Source of the DNA: Lachnospiraceae bacterium
GTDB lineage: Bacteria > Bacillota > Clostridia > Lachnospirales > Lachnospiraceae
Length of the DNA stretch: 6,149 bases
NCBI GenBank assembly: GCA_017651385.1
Contig: JAGCCY010000287.1
Span: 1 to 6,149 of the forward strand
Direction of reading: 5' to 3'
Position 1 is the stretch's first letter. Every line of letters begins with the position of its first letter. Positions 1 to 6,149 of the stretch are shown one piece after another. Under the pieces are notes generated by a model. That model made no database searches. It had not been told where the DNA came from and was given only the letters and a program-made list of their open reading frames with translations. The translations under genes were made by a program, and so were the position numbers.

Positions 1-1762
1 CAACATCTTAAACGATGACGCCACCATCAATGCAAACGGCGGCGAGTACGAAGGCATGGACAGATATGAGGCAAGAAAGGCCATCGTAGAGAAGCTTAAA
101 GAGCTCGGCCTTCTTGTAAAGATAGAGGATTATTCCCATAACGTAGGTACACACGACAGATGCAAGACCACCATCGAGCCCATGATCAAAAAGCAGTGGT
201 TCGTTAAGATGGACGAGCTTATAAAGCCTGCGGTAGAAGCCGTTAAAACCGGTGATATAAAACTTGTACCCGAGCGTATGGAGAAGACCTATTTTAACTG
301 GACCGACAATATCCGCGACTGGTGTATTTCAAGACAGCTCTGGTGGGGCCACAGGATCCCCGCATATTATTGCGATGAATGCGGCGAGATCGTTGTAGCA
401 AAAGAAGCACCTGCAAAGTGCCCCAAGTGCGGCTGCACTCACTTAACACAGGATCCCGATACTCTTGATACCTGGTTTTCATCCGCTTTGTGGCCGTTCT
501 CGACATTGGGCTGGCCCGAAATGACCGAGGATCTTAAGTATTTTTATCCTACGGATGTGCTTGTAACCGGTTATGATATCATCTTCTTCTGGGTAATAAG
601 AATGATATTCTCGGGCTTTGAGAATATGGGAGAAAGACCTTTTAAGACGGTTCTTTTCCACGGACTTGTACGTGATTCCCAGGGCAGAAAGATGAGTAAG
701 TCATTGGGCAACGGTATCGATCCTTTGGAGATCATCGACAAGTACGGTGCCGATGCGTTGAGGCTTACGCTCATCACGGGTAATGCACCCGGTAATGATA
801 TGCGTTTCTACAATGAGCGTGTTGAGGCAAGCCGTAACTTTGCAAATAAGATCTGGAACGCTTCACGTTTCATCATGATGAACATGGGCGATGAGAGCCC
901 TTATAAGCCTGAGGAGAGTGCGCTTGAACCTGTTGACAAATGGATCCTTTCAAAGTGTAATACTCTTATAAAGGATGTTACCGACAACATGGAGAAATAT
1001 GAACTCGGTGTTGCCGTACAGAAGGTTTACGATTTTATCTGGGATGAATTCTGTGACTGGTATATAGAAATGGTAAAGCCGCGTCTTTATACCGATACCG
1101 ATGCATCCACCAAGAATGCGGCACTTTGGACTCTTAAGCATGTATGCATTGAAAGTCTTAAGCTCTTGCATCCTTATATGCCTTTTGTTACAGAGGAGAT
1201 CTTTACTACCATTCAGGACGAAGAAGAATCCATCATGATCTCAAAGTGGCCTGTTTTCAGCGAAGAATTTGATTTCTCAGAAGACGAAAAGGCGATCGAG
1301 ACCATCAAGGAAGCCGTACGTGCGATCAGAAATGTCCGTACCGGCATGAACGTAGCTCCTTCCAGAAAGGCTAAGGTATTCGTTGTAAGTAAGGACGCCG
1401 ATATAAGAAAGACATTTGAGGACGGAAAGTTATTCTTCCAGAGCCTTTCATATGCATCGGATGTTGAGATACGTGAAGAAAAGGGCGATATTGCCGATGA
1501 TGCCGTTTCGGTTGTTATCGCAGGTGCGATCTGTTATCTTCCTTTTGAGGACTTGGTTGACATAAAACAGGAGATCGAAAGGCTTAAGAAGGAACAGGAG
1601 AGGCTTAACGCAGAGATCAGCAGATCGAACGGAATGCTCTCAAATGAGAGATTCTTATCAAAAGCACCCGAAGCCAAGGTTCGCGAAGAGAAAGAAAAGC
1701 TTGAAAAATATAAGAATATGTTGGATGAAGTGACAGCACATCTTGAGAAACTTGCAAAGTAA
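1..1762 (+). CDS. valS: Valyl-tRNA synthetase, 5'-truncated by the window edge
   Basis: Cytoplasmic class I aminoacyl-tRNA synthetase that charges tRNA-Val with valine and edits misactivated threonine. The open frame runs in from the window edge (first full codon at base 2), so the ATG at 56 is internal: the residues before it ([18 protein letters not shown]) are typical ValRS editing-domain sequence. 586 residues are present; the family is usually about 880, so roughly 300 N-terminal residues, including the HIGH motif, are missing. Visible landmarks are the end of the CP1 editing domain ([11 protein letters not shown]), [23 protein letters not shown], a four-cysteine zinc ribbon (CDEC at 371-382, CPKC at 419-430), [17 protein letters not shown], and KMSKS at 689-703. 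The anticodon-binding helical domain follows (about 920-1380). A charged C-terminal coiled coil, the tRNA-binding arm of ValRS, covers about 1550-1755. It is the first gene seen of the operon. Firmicute valS is often under T-box control, but that leader would lie outside the window. The identification is firm. Confidence 0.97.
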   Translation, partial: NILNDDATINANGGEYEGMDRYEARKAIVEKLKELGLLVKIEDYSHNVGTHDRCKTTIEPMIKKQWFVKMDELIKPAVEAVKTGDIKLVPERMEKTYFNWTDNIRDWCISRQLWWGHRIPAYYCDECGEIVVAKEAPAKCPKCGCTHLTQDPDTLDTWFSSALWPFSTLGWPEMTEDLKYFYPTDVLVTGYDIIFFWVIRMIFSGFENMGERPFKTVLFHGLVRDSQGRKMSKSLGNGIDPLEIIDKYGADALRLTLITGNAPGNDMRFYNERVEASRNFANKIWNASRFIMMNMGDESPYKPEESALEPVDKWILSKCNTLIKDVTDNMEKYELGVAVQKVYDFIWDEFCDWYIEMVKPRLYTDTDASTKNAALWTLKHVCIESLKLLHPYMPFVTEEIFTTIQDEEESIMISKWPVFSEEFDFSEDEKAIETIKEAVRAIRNVRTGMNVAPSRKAKVFVVSKDADIRKTFEDGKLFFQSLSYASDVEIREEKGDIADDAVSVVIAGAICYLPFEDLVDIKQEIERLKKEQERLNAEISRSNGMLSNERFLSKAPEAKVREEKEKLEKYKNMLDEVTAHLEKLAK

Positions 1763-1767
1763 TACAT

Positions 1768-1773
1768 AGGAGG
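1768..1773 (+). promoter_or_regulatory. Shine-Dalgarno of the FapA-family gene
   Basis: A perfect AGGAGG lies in the 15-base gap after the valS stop, only 4 bases before the ATG at 1778. The gap is too short for a promoter, which supports co-transcription with valS. It fixes the start of the DUF342 gene. Confidence 0.85.
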
Positions 1774-1777
1774 CAGA

Positions 1778-3172
1778 ATGGCCGACAACGTTGTTGAAAA
1801 ACTTGCAAAACTGACCGTGTCCGAGGATAAGATGAGTGCGTGGCTATGTTTGAGCGCACCCGATAAAAAGAACGTGACTATCACCAGAAACGACATCGTG
1901 GAATACCTTAAACAAAACGGTGTCACAAGAGGGCTACATACGTCAAATATCGCGGCCATGGCCGCAAAAGGCATATACGGCCGCGATGTTTTAGTGGCGA
2001 AGGGGCTTGAACCCTTAACGGGCAAAGACGGTTATTATGAGTGGAAAGTAGACGTAAACAGCAAAAAATCTCCGGCCATCCGTTCCGACGGTTCCGTTGA
2101 TTATTCTTCACTTTCGCATCTTCCCACGATCGAGGAGGGTAAAGTTGTCGCCGTGTATCACAGGGCTGAGCTTTCCCACGACGGCTATGATGTGACGGGA
2201 AACGTCTTTGAGGCTGAACCCGTTGCGGACTTAGAGCCCTTAAAGGGTCTCGGCGTATCCAATGAAAAGGATCCCGACGTCTATGTTGCCGCCATGTCGG
2301 GCCTTGTAGAGTACAGGGACGGAAACATTGATATAAAAGGCACTCATAAGATAGACGGAAACGTGGATCTGATCGTAGGCAAGGTCGAGGTATACGGTGA
2401 TGTCGAGATAGACGGAAACGTCGAAAGCGGTGTCATAATACGTGCAAGCCGTAACGTGTTTATATCGGGATGCGTGGAAGCCGCGTTTATATATGCGGGC
2501 GGCGATGTGGTCATAAAAAAAGGCATATCGGGCGGTCTTAAAGGCAAGATAACGGCCAAGGGCGATGTTTCCGCCGATTTTATAGAGCATTGTACCGTGG
2601 AAGCAGAAGGGAACGTAAGAGCAAATTCTTTTTTGAACGCTACGGTTACTGCCGGAGGCATGGTACTTGCGGAAGGTAAGAACGGTTCGATAGTAAACGG
2701 TCACGTGAGAGGCCTTTTGGGCGTTGCCGCCACTTCAATAGGCAACGAAGCAGAGGTTGCCACTTTTGTGGCATCGGGCTATTCGCACGAAGAACACGAA
2801 AAGTATCTTGCGCTCTATGTAAGAGAGGATGAGCTTCAGAACCGCATAACGGAGACTGTATCCAAGATCACGGCCGTATTAAAAGAAAAACGCGAGGCCG
2901 GCGACGTGGACCTTACGGATTACGATGTAAAGCTTTTTGAGTTAAACGAAAAGAAAGACAAGCTTTTCGAAGAACTGGACGCCATACGCGCCGTTAAGCA
3001 GGCCGATGCCGGCATAATCGAAAAGGGCAAGGGAAGCGTTGTCGTCGTAAACGGAAATATTTACAGAAACGTTACGATAACCGTTGAAGGCAATTCCTAT
3101 CAGGTTGAGGAAAATACAAGCTTCATGAAATATAAAAACGAGGCAGGCAGGGTAATACCTGCCGTCATATAA
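1778..3172 (+). CDS. FapA family (DUF342) beta-solenoid protein
   Basis: A 464-residue protein of the DUF342 / 'flagellar assembly protein A' family, with no signal peptide or membrane helix, so probably cytoplasmic. The layout matches the family. An N-terminal alpha/beta region (about 1-95) leads into a linker with SDGSVDYS and a DGYDVTGNVF segment (about 100-150). A Gly/Val-rich right-handed beta-solenoid of repeated turns follows (about 175-335; IDGNVDLIVGKVEVYGDVEI, GGDVVIKKGISGG, AEGNVRANSF). Then come a charged coiled coil (about 345-405) and a short C-terminal beta segment (about 415-455; GSVVVVNGNIYRNVTITVEG). The family is widespread in Clostridia and its biochemical role is poorly defined; a Vibrio member has been linked to flagellar assembly and polar localisation. 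No flagellar gene is visible here, so I give no gene symbol and do not infer a motility role. The start is set by the AGGAGG just upstream. It separates valS from folC, and its stop is one base from the folC start. Confidence 0.9.
   Translation: MADNVVEKLAKLTVSEDKMSAWLCLSAPDKKNVTITRNDIVEYLKQNGVTRGLHTSNIAAMAAKGIYGRDVLVAKGLEPLTGKDGYYEWKVDVNSKKSPAIRSDGSVDYSSLSHLPTIEEGKVVAVYHRAELSHDGYDVTGNVFEAEPVADLEPLKGLGVSNEKDPDVYVAAMSGLVEYRDGNIDIKGTHKIDGNVDLIVGKVEVYGDVEIDGNVESGVIIRASRNVFISGCVEAAFIYAGGDVVIKKGISGGLKGKITAKGDVSADFIEHCTVEAEGNVRANSFLNATVTAGGMVLAEGKNGSIVNGHVRGLLGVAATSIGNEAEVATFVASGYSHEEHEKYLALYVREDELQNRITETVSKITAVLKEKREAGDVDLTDYDVKLFELNEKKDKLFEELDAIRAVKQADAGIIEKGKGSVVVVNGNIYRNVTITVEGNSYQVEENTSFMKYKNEAGRVIPAVI
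2350..2421 (+). repeat. 15-bp direct repeat encoding solenoid turns
   Basis: GATAGACGGAAACGT occurs at 2350-2364 and again at 2407-2421, 57 bases (19 codons) apart and in the same reading frame. The copies encode IDGNV in KIDGNV and EIDGNV. This is a coding repeat of the beta-solenoid, showing the length of one repeat unit at this point, rather than a mobile or regulatory repeat. Confidence 0.7.
3146..3163 (+). promoter_or_regulatory. Possible mRNA hairpin just before the folC start
   Basis: GGCAGG (3146-3151) and CCTGCC (3158-3163) form a perfect 6-bp GC-rich stem with a 6-base loop, GTAATA. It lies in the last codons of the DUF342 gene, 10 bases before the folC ATG. A second GGCAGG register at 3142-3147 could also pair with CCTGCC. 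No SD-like sequence lies in the usual window before folC, so the hairpin may affect folC translation. It has no T-tract after it, so it is not an intrinsic terminator. The base pairing is seen in the sequence; the function is inferred. Confidence 0.35.
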
Positions 3173-3173
3173 A

Positions 3174-4490
3174 ATGATCGGGACATTTAAAGAAGCCGAG
3201 GAATACATTCTTGACATACCGAAGTTTACAAAGAAGAATTCCCCGGAGAACACAAAGCTTTTTCTTGATAAGATCGGTGACATATCAAAAGATATACCGA
3301 CGATACATATAGCAGGCACAAACGGCAAGGGCTCCGTTTGTGCTCTTTTGCGTGATTCTTATCTTGAAGCGGGTCTGTGTCCCGGAGTTTTTACCTCCCC
3401 GCATCTTGTTTCGATCCGGGAAAGATTTACATTCGGACGGGAAATGATCACCGAGGAAGAATTCCTTGAATGTTTTCTTTTCATATATAATAAGTTAAAA
3501 GATGAAGAGCTTGTAAAAAGAGATTATTACCCTTCGTATTTTGAATTCTTGTTTTTTATGGCTGTTGTGTGGTTTAAAAAGAAAAAGCCTGATGTCCTTA
3601 TCCTGGAAACGGGACTCGGCGGAAGACTTGACGCAACGAACTCTGTAAGCTCTCCCGCAATATGCGCGATAACCGAGATAGGCTTCGATCACATGGAATA
3701 TTTAGGCGACACCATAGAAAAGATAGCCGGAGAAAAAGCCGGCATCATAAAGCCCGGCGTACCGGTCGTGTATGTGGATAAGCCTGTATCGGGAAAGGTC
3801 ATAAGATCGAGAGCCGAAGAACTCTCTTCGCCTTTTATCAAAGTTTCTGAAAATACTATTAAGAATTTGGCCAGAACCACAAAAGGGATTGATTTTTCAC
3901 TTGAATCCCATTATTATGAAAATGTTCAACTTTCGGTAAATTGTCCCGCTTTTTATCAGGCACAGAATGCCGCGGTTGCGTTTTTTGTCCTTGAAGAGCT
4001 TATCAATATGGGAAAGTGTTCTTTGACCCTTTCCGATATTAAAGGCGGATTTTCAAAGATGAAGTGGCCGGGCAGGATGGAAGAGATCAAAAAGGGCATC
4101 TTCTTAGACGGAGCACACAATCATGACGGTATTGAGGCATTCCTTGAGACTGTTAAAAACGACGGAGCAAAAAAACGAAGTCTTGTGTACTCATCGGTCA
4201 GGGACAAGCAGGTTGAAGATATCACGGGCCGGATAATCGCATCGGGCCTGTTCGATACGATATATACAGGATGTTTAAGCAGTCAGAGAGCATGCGATAT
4301 AAGCAGGCTCAAAGAATGCTTTAAGGAATACAAAGGAAACATTTTCTTTTACGACAGTGTAATAAATGCCTTTGACGACATGGAGGCACACAGGGAAAAG
4401 GATGAGACGGCATATGCGGTTGGCTCGCTGTATCTTGTGGGTGAGATCAAAGAACATGTCGGTGAGGAAACAAAAAATGATCAATTTTGA
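3174..4490 (+). CDS. folC: Folylpolyglutamate synthase / dihydrofolate synthase
   Basis: Cytoplasmic Mur-ligase-family enzyme that uses ATP to add glutamate to folates, and in many bacteria also to dihydropteroate. The 438 residues match the usual 420-440. Motifs in order: N-terminal FKEAEEYILDIPKF, P-loop HIAGTNGKGS (45-54), FTSPHLVSIRERF (73-85), LETGLGGRLDATN (144-156), and FDHMEYLGDT followed by IAGEKAGIIKPG (171-195). The lysine in GEKAG is where the family carries its carbamylated Lys. A YQAQNAA segment (261-267), KWPGRMEEI (297-305) and LDGAHNHDGI (311-320) lie at the hinge and C-terminal domain. All key residues look intact. Whether it is bifunctional or only FPGS cannot be told from sequence. 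The ATG at 3174 is chosen because the conserved N-terminus begins there. It lies one base after the preceding TAA and lacks a recognisable SD, which suggests reinitiation by ribosomes finishing the upstream gene. Its 3' end overlaps the next small gene by 14 bases. Confidence 0.96.
   Translation: MIGTFKEAEEYILDIPKFTKKNSPENTKLFLDKIGDISKDIPTIHIAGTNGKGSVCALLRDSYLEAGLCPGVFTSPHLVSIRERFTFGREMITEEEFLECFLFIYNKLKDEELVKRDYYPSYFEFLFFMAVVWFKKKKPDVLILETGLGGRLDATNSVSSPAICAITEIGFDHMEYLGDTIEKIAGEKAGIIKPGVPVVYVDKPVSGKVIRSRAEELSSPFIKVSENTIKNLARTTKGIDFSLESHYYENVQLSVNCPAFYQAQNAAVAFFVLEELINMGKCSLTLSDIKGGFSKMKWPGRMEEIKKGIFLDGAHNHDGIEAFLETVKNDGAKKRSLVYSSVRDKQVEDITGRIIASGLFDTIYTGCLSSQRACDISRLKECFKEYKGNIFFYDSVINAFDDMEAHREKDETAYAVGSLYLVGEIKEHVGEETKNDQF
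4461..4467 (+). promoter_or_regulatory. Shine-Dalgarno deciding the start of the 46-aa gene
   Basis: GGTGAGG lies inside the last codons of folC, with GAGG ending 9 bases before the ATG at 4477. This normal spacing favours 4477 as the start over the in-frame ATG at 4366 deep within folC. Confidence 0.65.
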
Positions 4491-4617
4491 AGACGAGATT
4501 AAAAAATTCAGCCCTAGTCTTGAAGTGGAAGACATTGAGGACACGATATACAACCAGGATCTTACGGATGTAGCGGATCTGTTCGTTAAGATGATAAAGG
4601 ACAACCAGGGAGATTGA
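4477..4617 (+). CDS. Small acidic hypothetical protein, 46 residues
   Basis: I do not recognise this protein with certainty. It begins MINFEDEIKKF and ends MIKDNQGD, with 13 Asp/Glu against 4 Lys, no Cys or Trp, no signal peptide and no membrane helix. It is therefore probably a small soluble cytoplasmic, largely helical protein. The frame is open further upstream to an ATG at 4366. That extension would be Arg/His/Trp-rich (a shadow of folC) and quite unlike the acidic part, so I start at 4477, which has a good ribosome binding site 9 bases upstream. The gene overlaps folC by 14 bases and ends 4 bases before the zinc ribbon/TPR gene, whose ribosome binding site lies within its last codons. 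Such nesting suggests tight translational coupling and perhaps a role with the downstream protein; that partnership is only inferred. It is real rather than a chance frame because it fills the gap exactly, has an RBS, and has a sensible protein composition. Confidence 0.75.
   Translation: MINFEDEIKKFSPSLEVEDIEDTIYNQDLTDVADLFVKMIKDNQGD
4607..4612 (+). promoter_or_regulatory. Shine-Dalgarno of the zinc ribbon/TPR gene
   Basis: AGGGAG sits within the last codons of the 46-residue gene, 9 bases before the ATG at 4622. It fixes the start immediately before the zinc-ribbon cysteines and couples the two genes. Confidence 0.7.
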
Positions 4618-4621
4618 TTCC

Positions 4622-6061
4622 ATGAGATGTTATAACTGTGGAGCGGAACTCTCCGAACACAGCTTCTGCACCAACTGCGGTGTGGATGTTGCCCTGTATA
4701 AACGGATAATGCGCATATCCAACACCTTCTATAACGAAGGACTTGAGAAGGCAAAGGTCAGGGATTTATCGGGAGCGATAGTAAGCTTAAGACAGAGTTT
4801 AAAATTTAATAAAAGCAATATAAAAGCACGAAATCTTCTGGGTCTTGTCTATTATGAAATGGGTGAGGTCGTGGCTGCTCTAAGCGAATGGGTCATAAGC
4901 ACGAACCTTCGCAACAAAAAGAACGTGGCAGCCGACTATATCGAAAGACTTCAGTCCAACGGCACCAAGATGGAGAACTTAAACTCCAGTATCAAGAAGT
5001 ACAATCAGGCATATCAGTATTGTCTTCAGCCCGACGGCAAGGATCTTGCCATCGTGCAGCTTAAGAGAGTCATCAATTTAAATCCCAAGCTTGTAAGAGC
5101 ATACCAGCTTTTGGGACTTGTATATATAGCTACGGGAAGGCCCGAGCCCGCAAAGAATTATCTTTTGAAGGCCAAAGAGATCGATGTCAATTCTACGCTT
5201 ACCTTAAAATATCTTCAGGAAGCGGACAGGATGATCGAGGCTTTAAATGCGGGTAAGAAGACATCGCTTAAGGATAAACTTACAGGTAATACGCAGGACA
5301 ATAATCCCGGAGTCACCAAGTATGTGGATGACAATGAGTATGTGATCCAGCCTATCCAGATGAAGGATAAGCGCGGCTCCGGTACCGTACTTAATATAAT
5401 CTTAGGTATGGCGCTCGGTTTTGCGATAACATTCTTTTTGGTGCGTCCAGCAATCATACAGGCGGCCAATGATGACGCTCAGGAGAAGATCAATAACATC
5501 AATCTTCAGCTTGATGCAAAGAACTTGACGATCACCGAGCTTGAAAAAGCAAACAGCGAGTACGAAGACAGGATCAAATCGATGACCGACAGCTTAAATG
5601 CATACGCCGGCACCGAAGGAACCCTTGCTTCCATGGAAAGCCTTTTAAAAGCGGCAAGCGTATATCTTGCCAATCCCGAGAATTATCTTGAGGTTGCTGA
5701 TTATATAAGAAGCGTTGATGAGACGGCGTGGACGGAAGACACATCCGAAAACTACAAAAATCTTTACTATGCGCTTAAGAATGCCATAGGAGTTTCGGTG
5801 TGCGATGCATATTATGCTGAAGGCAATACCGCATATAACAATAAGCAGTACGATGACGCGATAGCTTATCTTGAGGCAGCAGTGTTCTTTGACGAGACGG
5901 ATGCGGATGCCATATATCTTCTGGCTACATGTTACCGTGTTGCGGAAAAGGATACCGAAGCGCAGGATACTTACAATAAAATTATTGAATTATTCCCCAA
6001 TACATGGTATTCTGGCAGAGCAGAGACATATTTGGCCGAATACAGCGGCACTGACGATTGA
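4622..6061 (+). CDS. Zinc ribbon, TPR, single-pass membrane protein
   Basis: A 479-residue protein of unknown function with a clear modular build. Residues 1-20 are a zinc ribbon (CYNC at 3-6, CTNC at 16-19). Tetratricopeptide-like helical repeats cover about 33-100 and 123-190 (ARNLLGLVYYEMGEVVAALS; RAYQLLGLVYIATGRPEPAK). A polar, flexible linker (about 205-252) ends in basic residues KDKRGSG. One transmembrane helix follows (about 255-274, TVLNIILGMALGFAITFFLV), then a heptad-rich coiled coil (about 283-322). At least two C-terminal TPRs (about 394-461) include GNTAYNNKQYDDAIAYLEAA. By the positive-inside rule the zinc ribbon and first TPR set are cytoplasmic and the coiled coil and last TPRs face outside. 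TPRs usually bind other proteins, so a scaffold or sensor across the membrane is plausible, but no catalytic motif is visible and no partner is known from the sequence. It is the last gene seen of the operon, starting 4 bases after the acidic small gene. The start is supported by AGGGAG upstream and by the cysteines lying right at the N-terminus. Confidence 0.9.
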   Translation: MRCYNCGAELSEHSFCTNCGVDVALYKRIMRISNTFYNEGLEKAKVRDLSGAIVSLRQSLKFNKSNIKARNLLGLVYYEMGEVVAALSEWVISTNLRNKKNVAADYIERLQSNGTKMENLNSSIKKYNQAYQYCLQPDGKDLAIVQLKRVINLNPKLVRAYQLLGLVYIATGRPEPAKNYLLKAKEIDVNSTLTLKYLQEADRMIEALNAGKKTSLKDKLTGNTQDNNPGVTKYVDDNEYVIQPIQMKDKRGSGTVLNIILGMALGFAITFFLVRPAIIQAANDDAQEKINNINLQLDAKNLTITELEKANSEYEDRIKSMTDSLNAYAGTEGTLASMESLLKAASVYLANPENYLEVADYIRSVDETAWTEDTSENYKNLYYALKNAIGVSVCDAYYAEGNTAYNNKQYDDAIAYLEAAVFFDETDADAIYLLATCYRVAEKDTEAQDTYNKIIELFPNTWYSGRAETYLAEYSGTDD

Positions 6062-6066
6062 TATGA

Positions 6067-6111
6067 GCCCTCACTGAGAGGTGGGGGCAAATTTACAGGA
6101 TAAATTTTTTT
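6067..6111 (+). terminator. Candidate operon-end terminator (atypical)
   Basis: GCCCTCAC (6067-6074) pairs with GTGGGGGC (6081-6088) across a 6-base loop, TGAGAG. This is an 8-bp stem with one T-G wobble, starting 5 bases after the last stop codon. The T-tract expected at the stem base is absent; a run of seven Ts comes 16 bases later (6105-6111). In between, AAATTT (6089-6094) and AAATTT (6102-6107) could form a weak AT-only second stem that ends in the T-run. The position after the last gene fits a terminator; the displaced T-run makes it uncertain, and the hairpin could instead be an mRNA-stabilising 3' structure. Confidence 0.4.
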
Positions 6112-6127
6112 CGTAAACTTTCGTAAA
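6109..6127 (+). repeat. Tandem TTTCGTAAA direct repeat
   Basis: TTTCGTAAA occurs at 6109-6117 and 6119-6127, exactly 10 bases apart, about one helical turn. The second copy lies within an inverted repeat, ACTTT-CGTA-AAAGT (6117-6130). It is in AT-rich non-coding DNA after the last gene. It could be an operator for a gene beyond the window. A weak promoter-like pair also overlaps it: TTTACA at 6092-6097 and TAAACT at 6114-6119, with 16 bases between. Neither role can be established from this window. Confidence 0.4.
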
Positions 6128-6149
6128 AGTACACAAAAATTGCAAAAAA

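Noticed and set aside
56..58. ATG at 56 as the start of valS
   Set aside because: The frame is open to the window edge and the 18 residues before it match ValRS sequence; the true start lies upstream of the window.
1534..2025. 163-residue open frame on the minus strand
   Set aside because: Ser/Phe-rich translation antisense to the valS end and DUF342 start, with no recognisable domain; a shadow of the sense genes.
2240..2704. 154-residue open frame on the minus strand
   Set aside because: Antisense to the solenoid repeats of the DUF342 gene; its Tyr-rich composition reflects the complement of repetitive coding sequence.
4366..4476. Longer 83-residue version of the small gene starting at 4366
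   Set aside because: The extra N-terminal part is Arg/Trp/His-rich, unlike the acidic remainder, lies wholly within folC in another frame, and the ATG at 4477 has the better ribosome binding site.
4477..4617. Small acidic protein as exonuclease VII small subunit (XseB)
   Set aside because: XseB is longer (about 70-80 residues) and has a different conserved pattern; only the acidic, helical character and small size are shared.
5871..6077. 68-residue + strand frame overlapping the end of the TPR gene
   Set aside because: Out-of-frame shadow of the TPR gene with a Arg/Ile/Leu-rich translation and almost wholly inside a well-supported gene.
6067..6104. TPP-like riboswitch, suggested by CTGAGA in the terminal hairpin
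   Set aside because: Only the short CTGAGA string matches; the other conserved THI-box elements and their pairing are absent.
6092..6119. Promoter TTTACA / TAAACT after the TPR gene
   Set aside because: The -35-like element matches five of six bases, but the -10-like element matches only four, with a 16-base spacer in AT-rich DNA and no visible downstream gene; too weak to list as a separate feature.

Overview
The window looks like a stretch of chromosome from a low-to-mid GC anaerobic Firmicute, most likely a Lachnospiraceae-type Clostridium relative. This is an inference from gene content, codon use (frequent ATA, AAG and CTT codons), AGGAGG-type ribosome binding sites and the valS/folC linkage known in Firmicutes. 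No rRNA or other direct taxonomic marker is present. I see no tRNA, CRISPR array, insertion sequence or phage gene.

All five genes lie on the + strand, nearly end to end. (1) Bases 1-1762 hold the C-terminal two thirds of valyl-tRNA synthetase (valS), whose start is outside the window. (2) After 15 bases comes a complete FapA/DUF342-family protein (1778-3172). (3) One base later is folC, folylpolyglutamate/dihydrofolate synthase (3174-4490). (4) A 46-residue acidic protein gene of unknown function (4477-4617) overlaps the end of folC by 14 bases. (5) Four bases later is a membrane protein (4622-6061) with an N-terminal zinc ribbon, cytoplasmic TPRs, one transmembrane helix, a coiled coil and extracytoplasmic TPRs. 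The last 88 bases are non-coding and hold a GC-rich hairpin, a displaced T-tract and a short direct repeat, which probably mark the operon end or the next gene's control region.

The spacing (gaps of 15, 1 and 4 bases and one overlap of 14 bases) with no room for internal promoters points to one transcription unit with translational coupling. valS and folC are housekeeping genes for translation and one-carbon metabolism, and they are adjacent in Bacillus subtilis. Here a DUF342 gene sits between them, and an uncharacterised pair (acidic microprotein plus zinc ribbon/TPR membrane protein) follows. That pair, and the SD-less folC start behind a small hairpin, are the parts most worth a second look. 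I found no clear evidence of a dramatic new system; most of the window is ordinary core-genome sequence.
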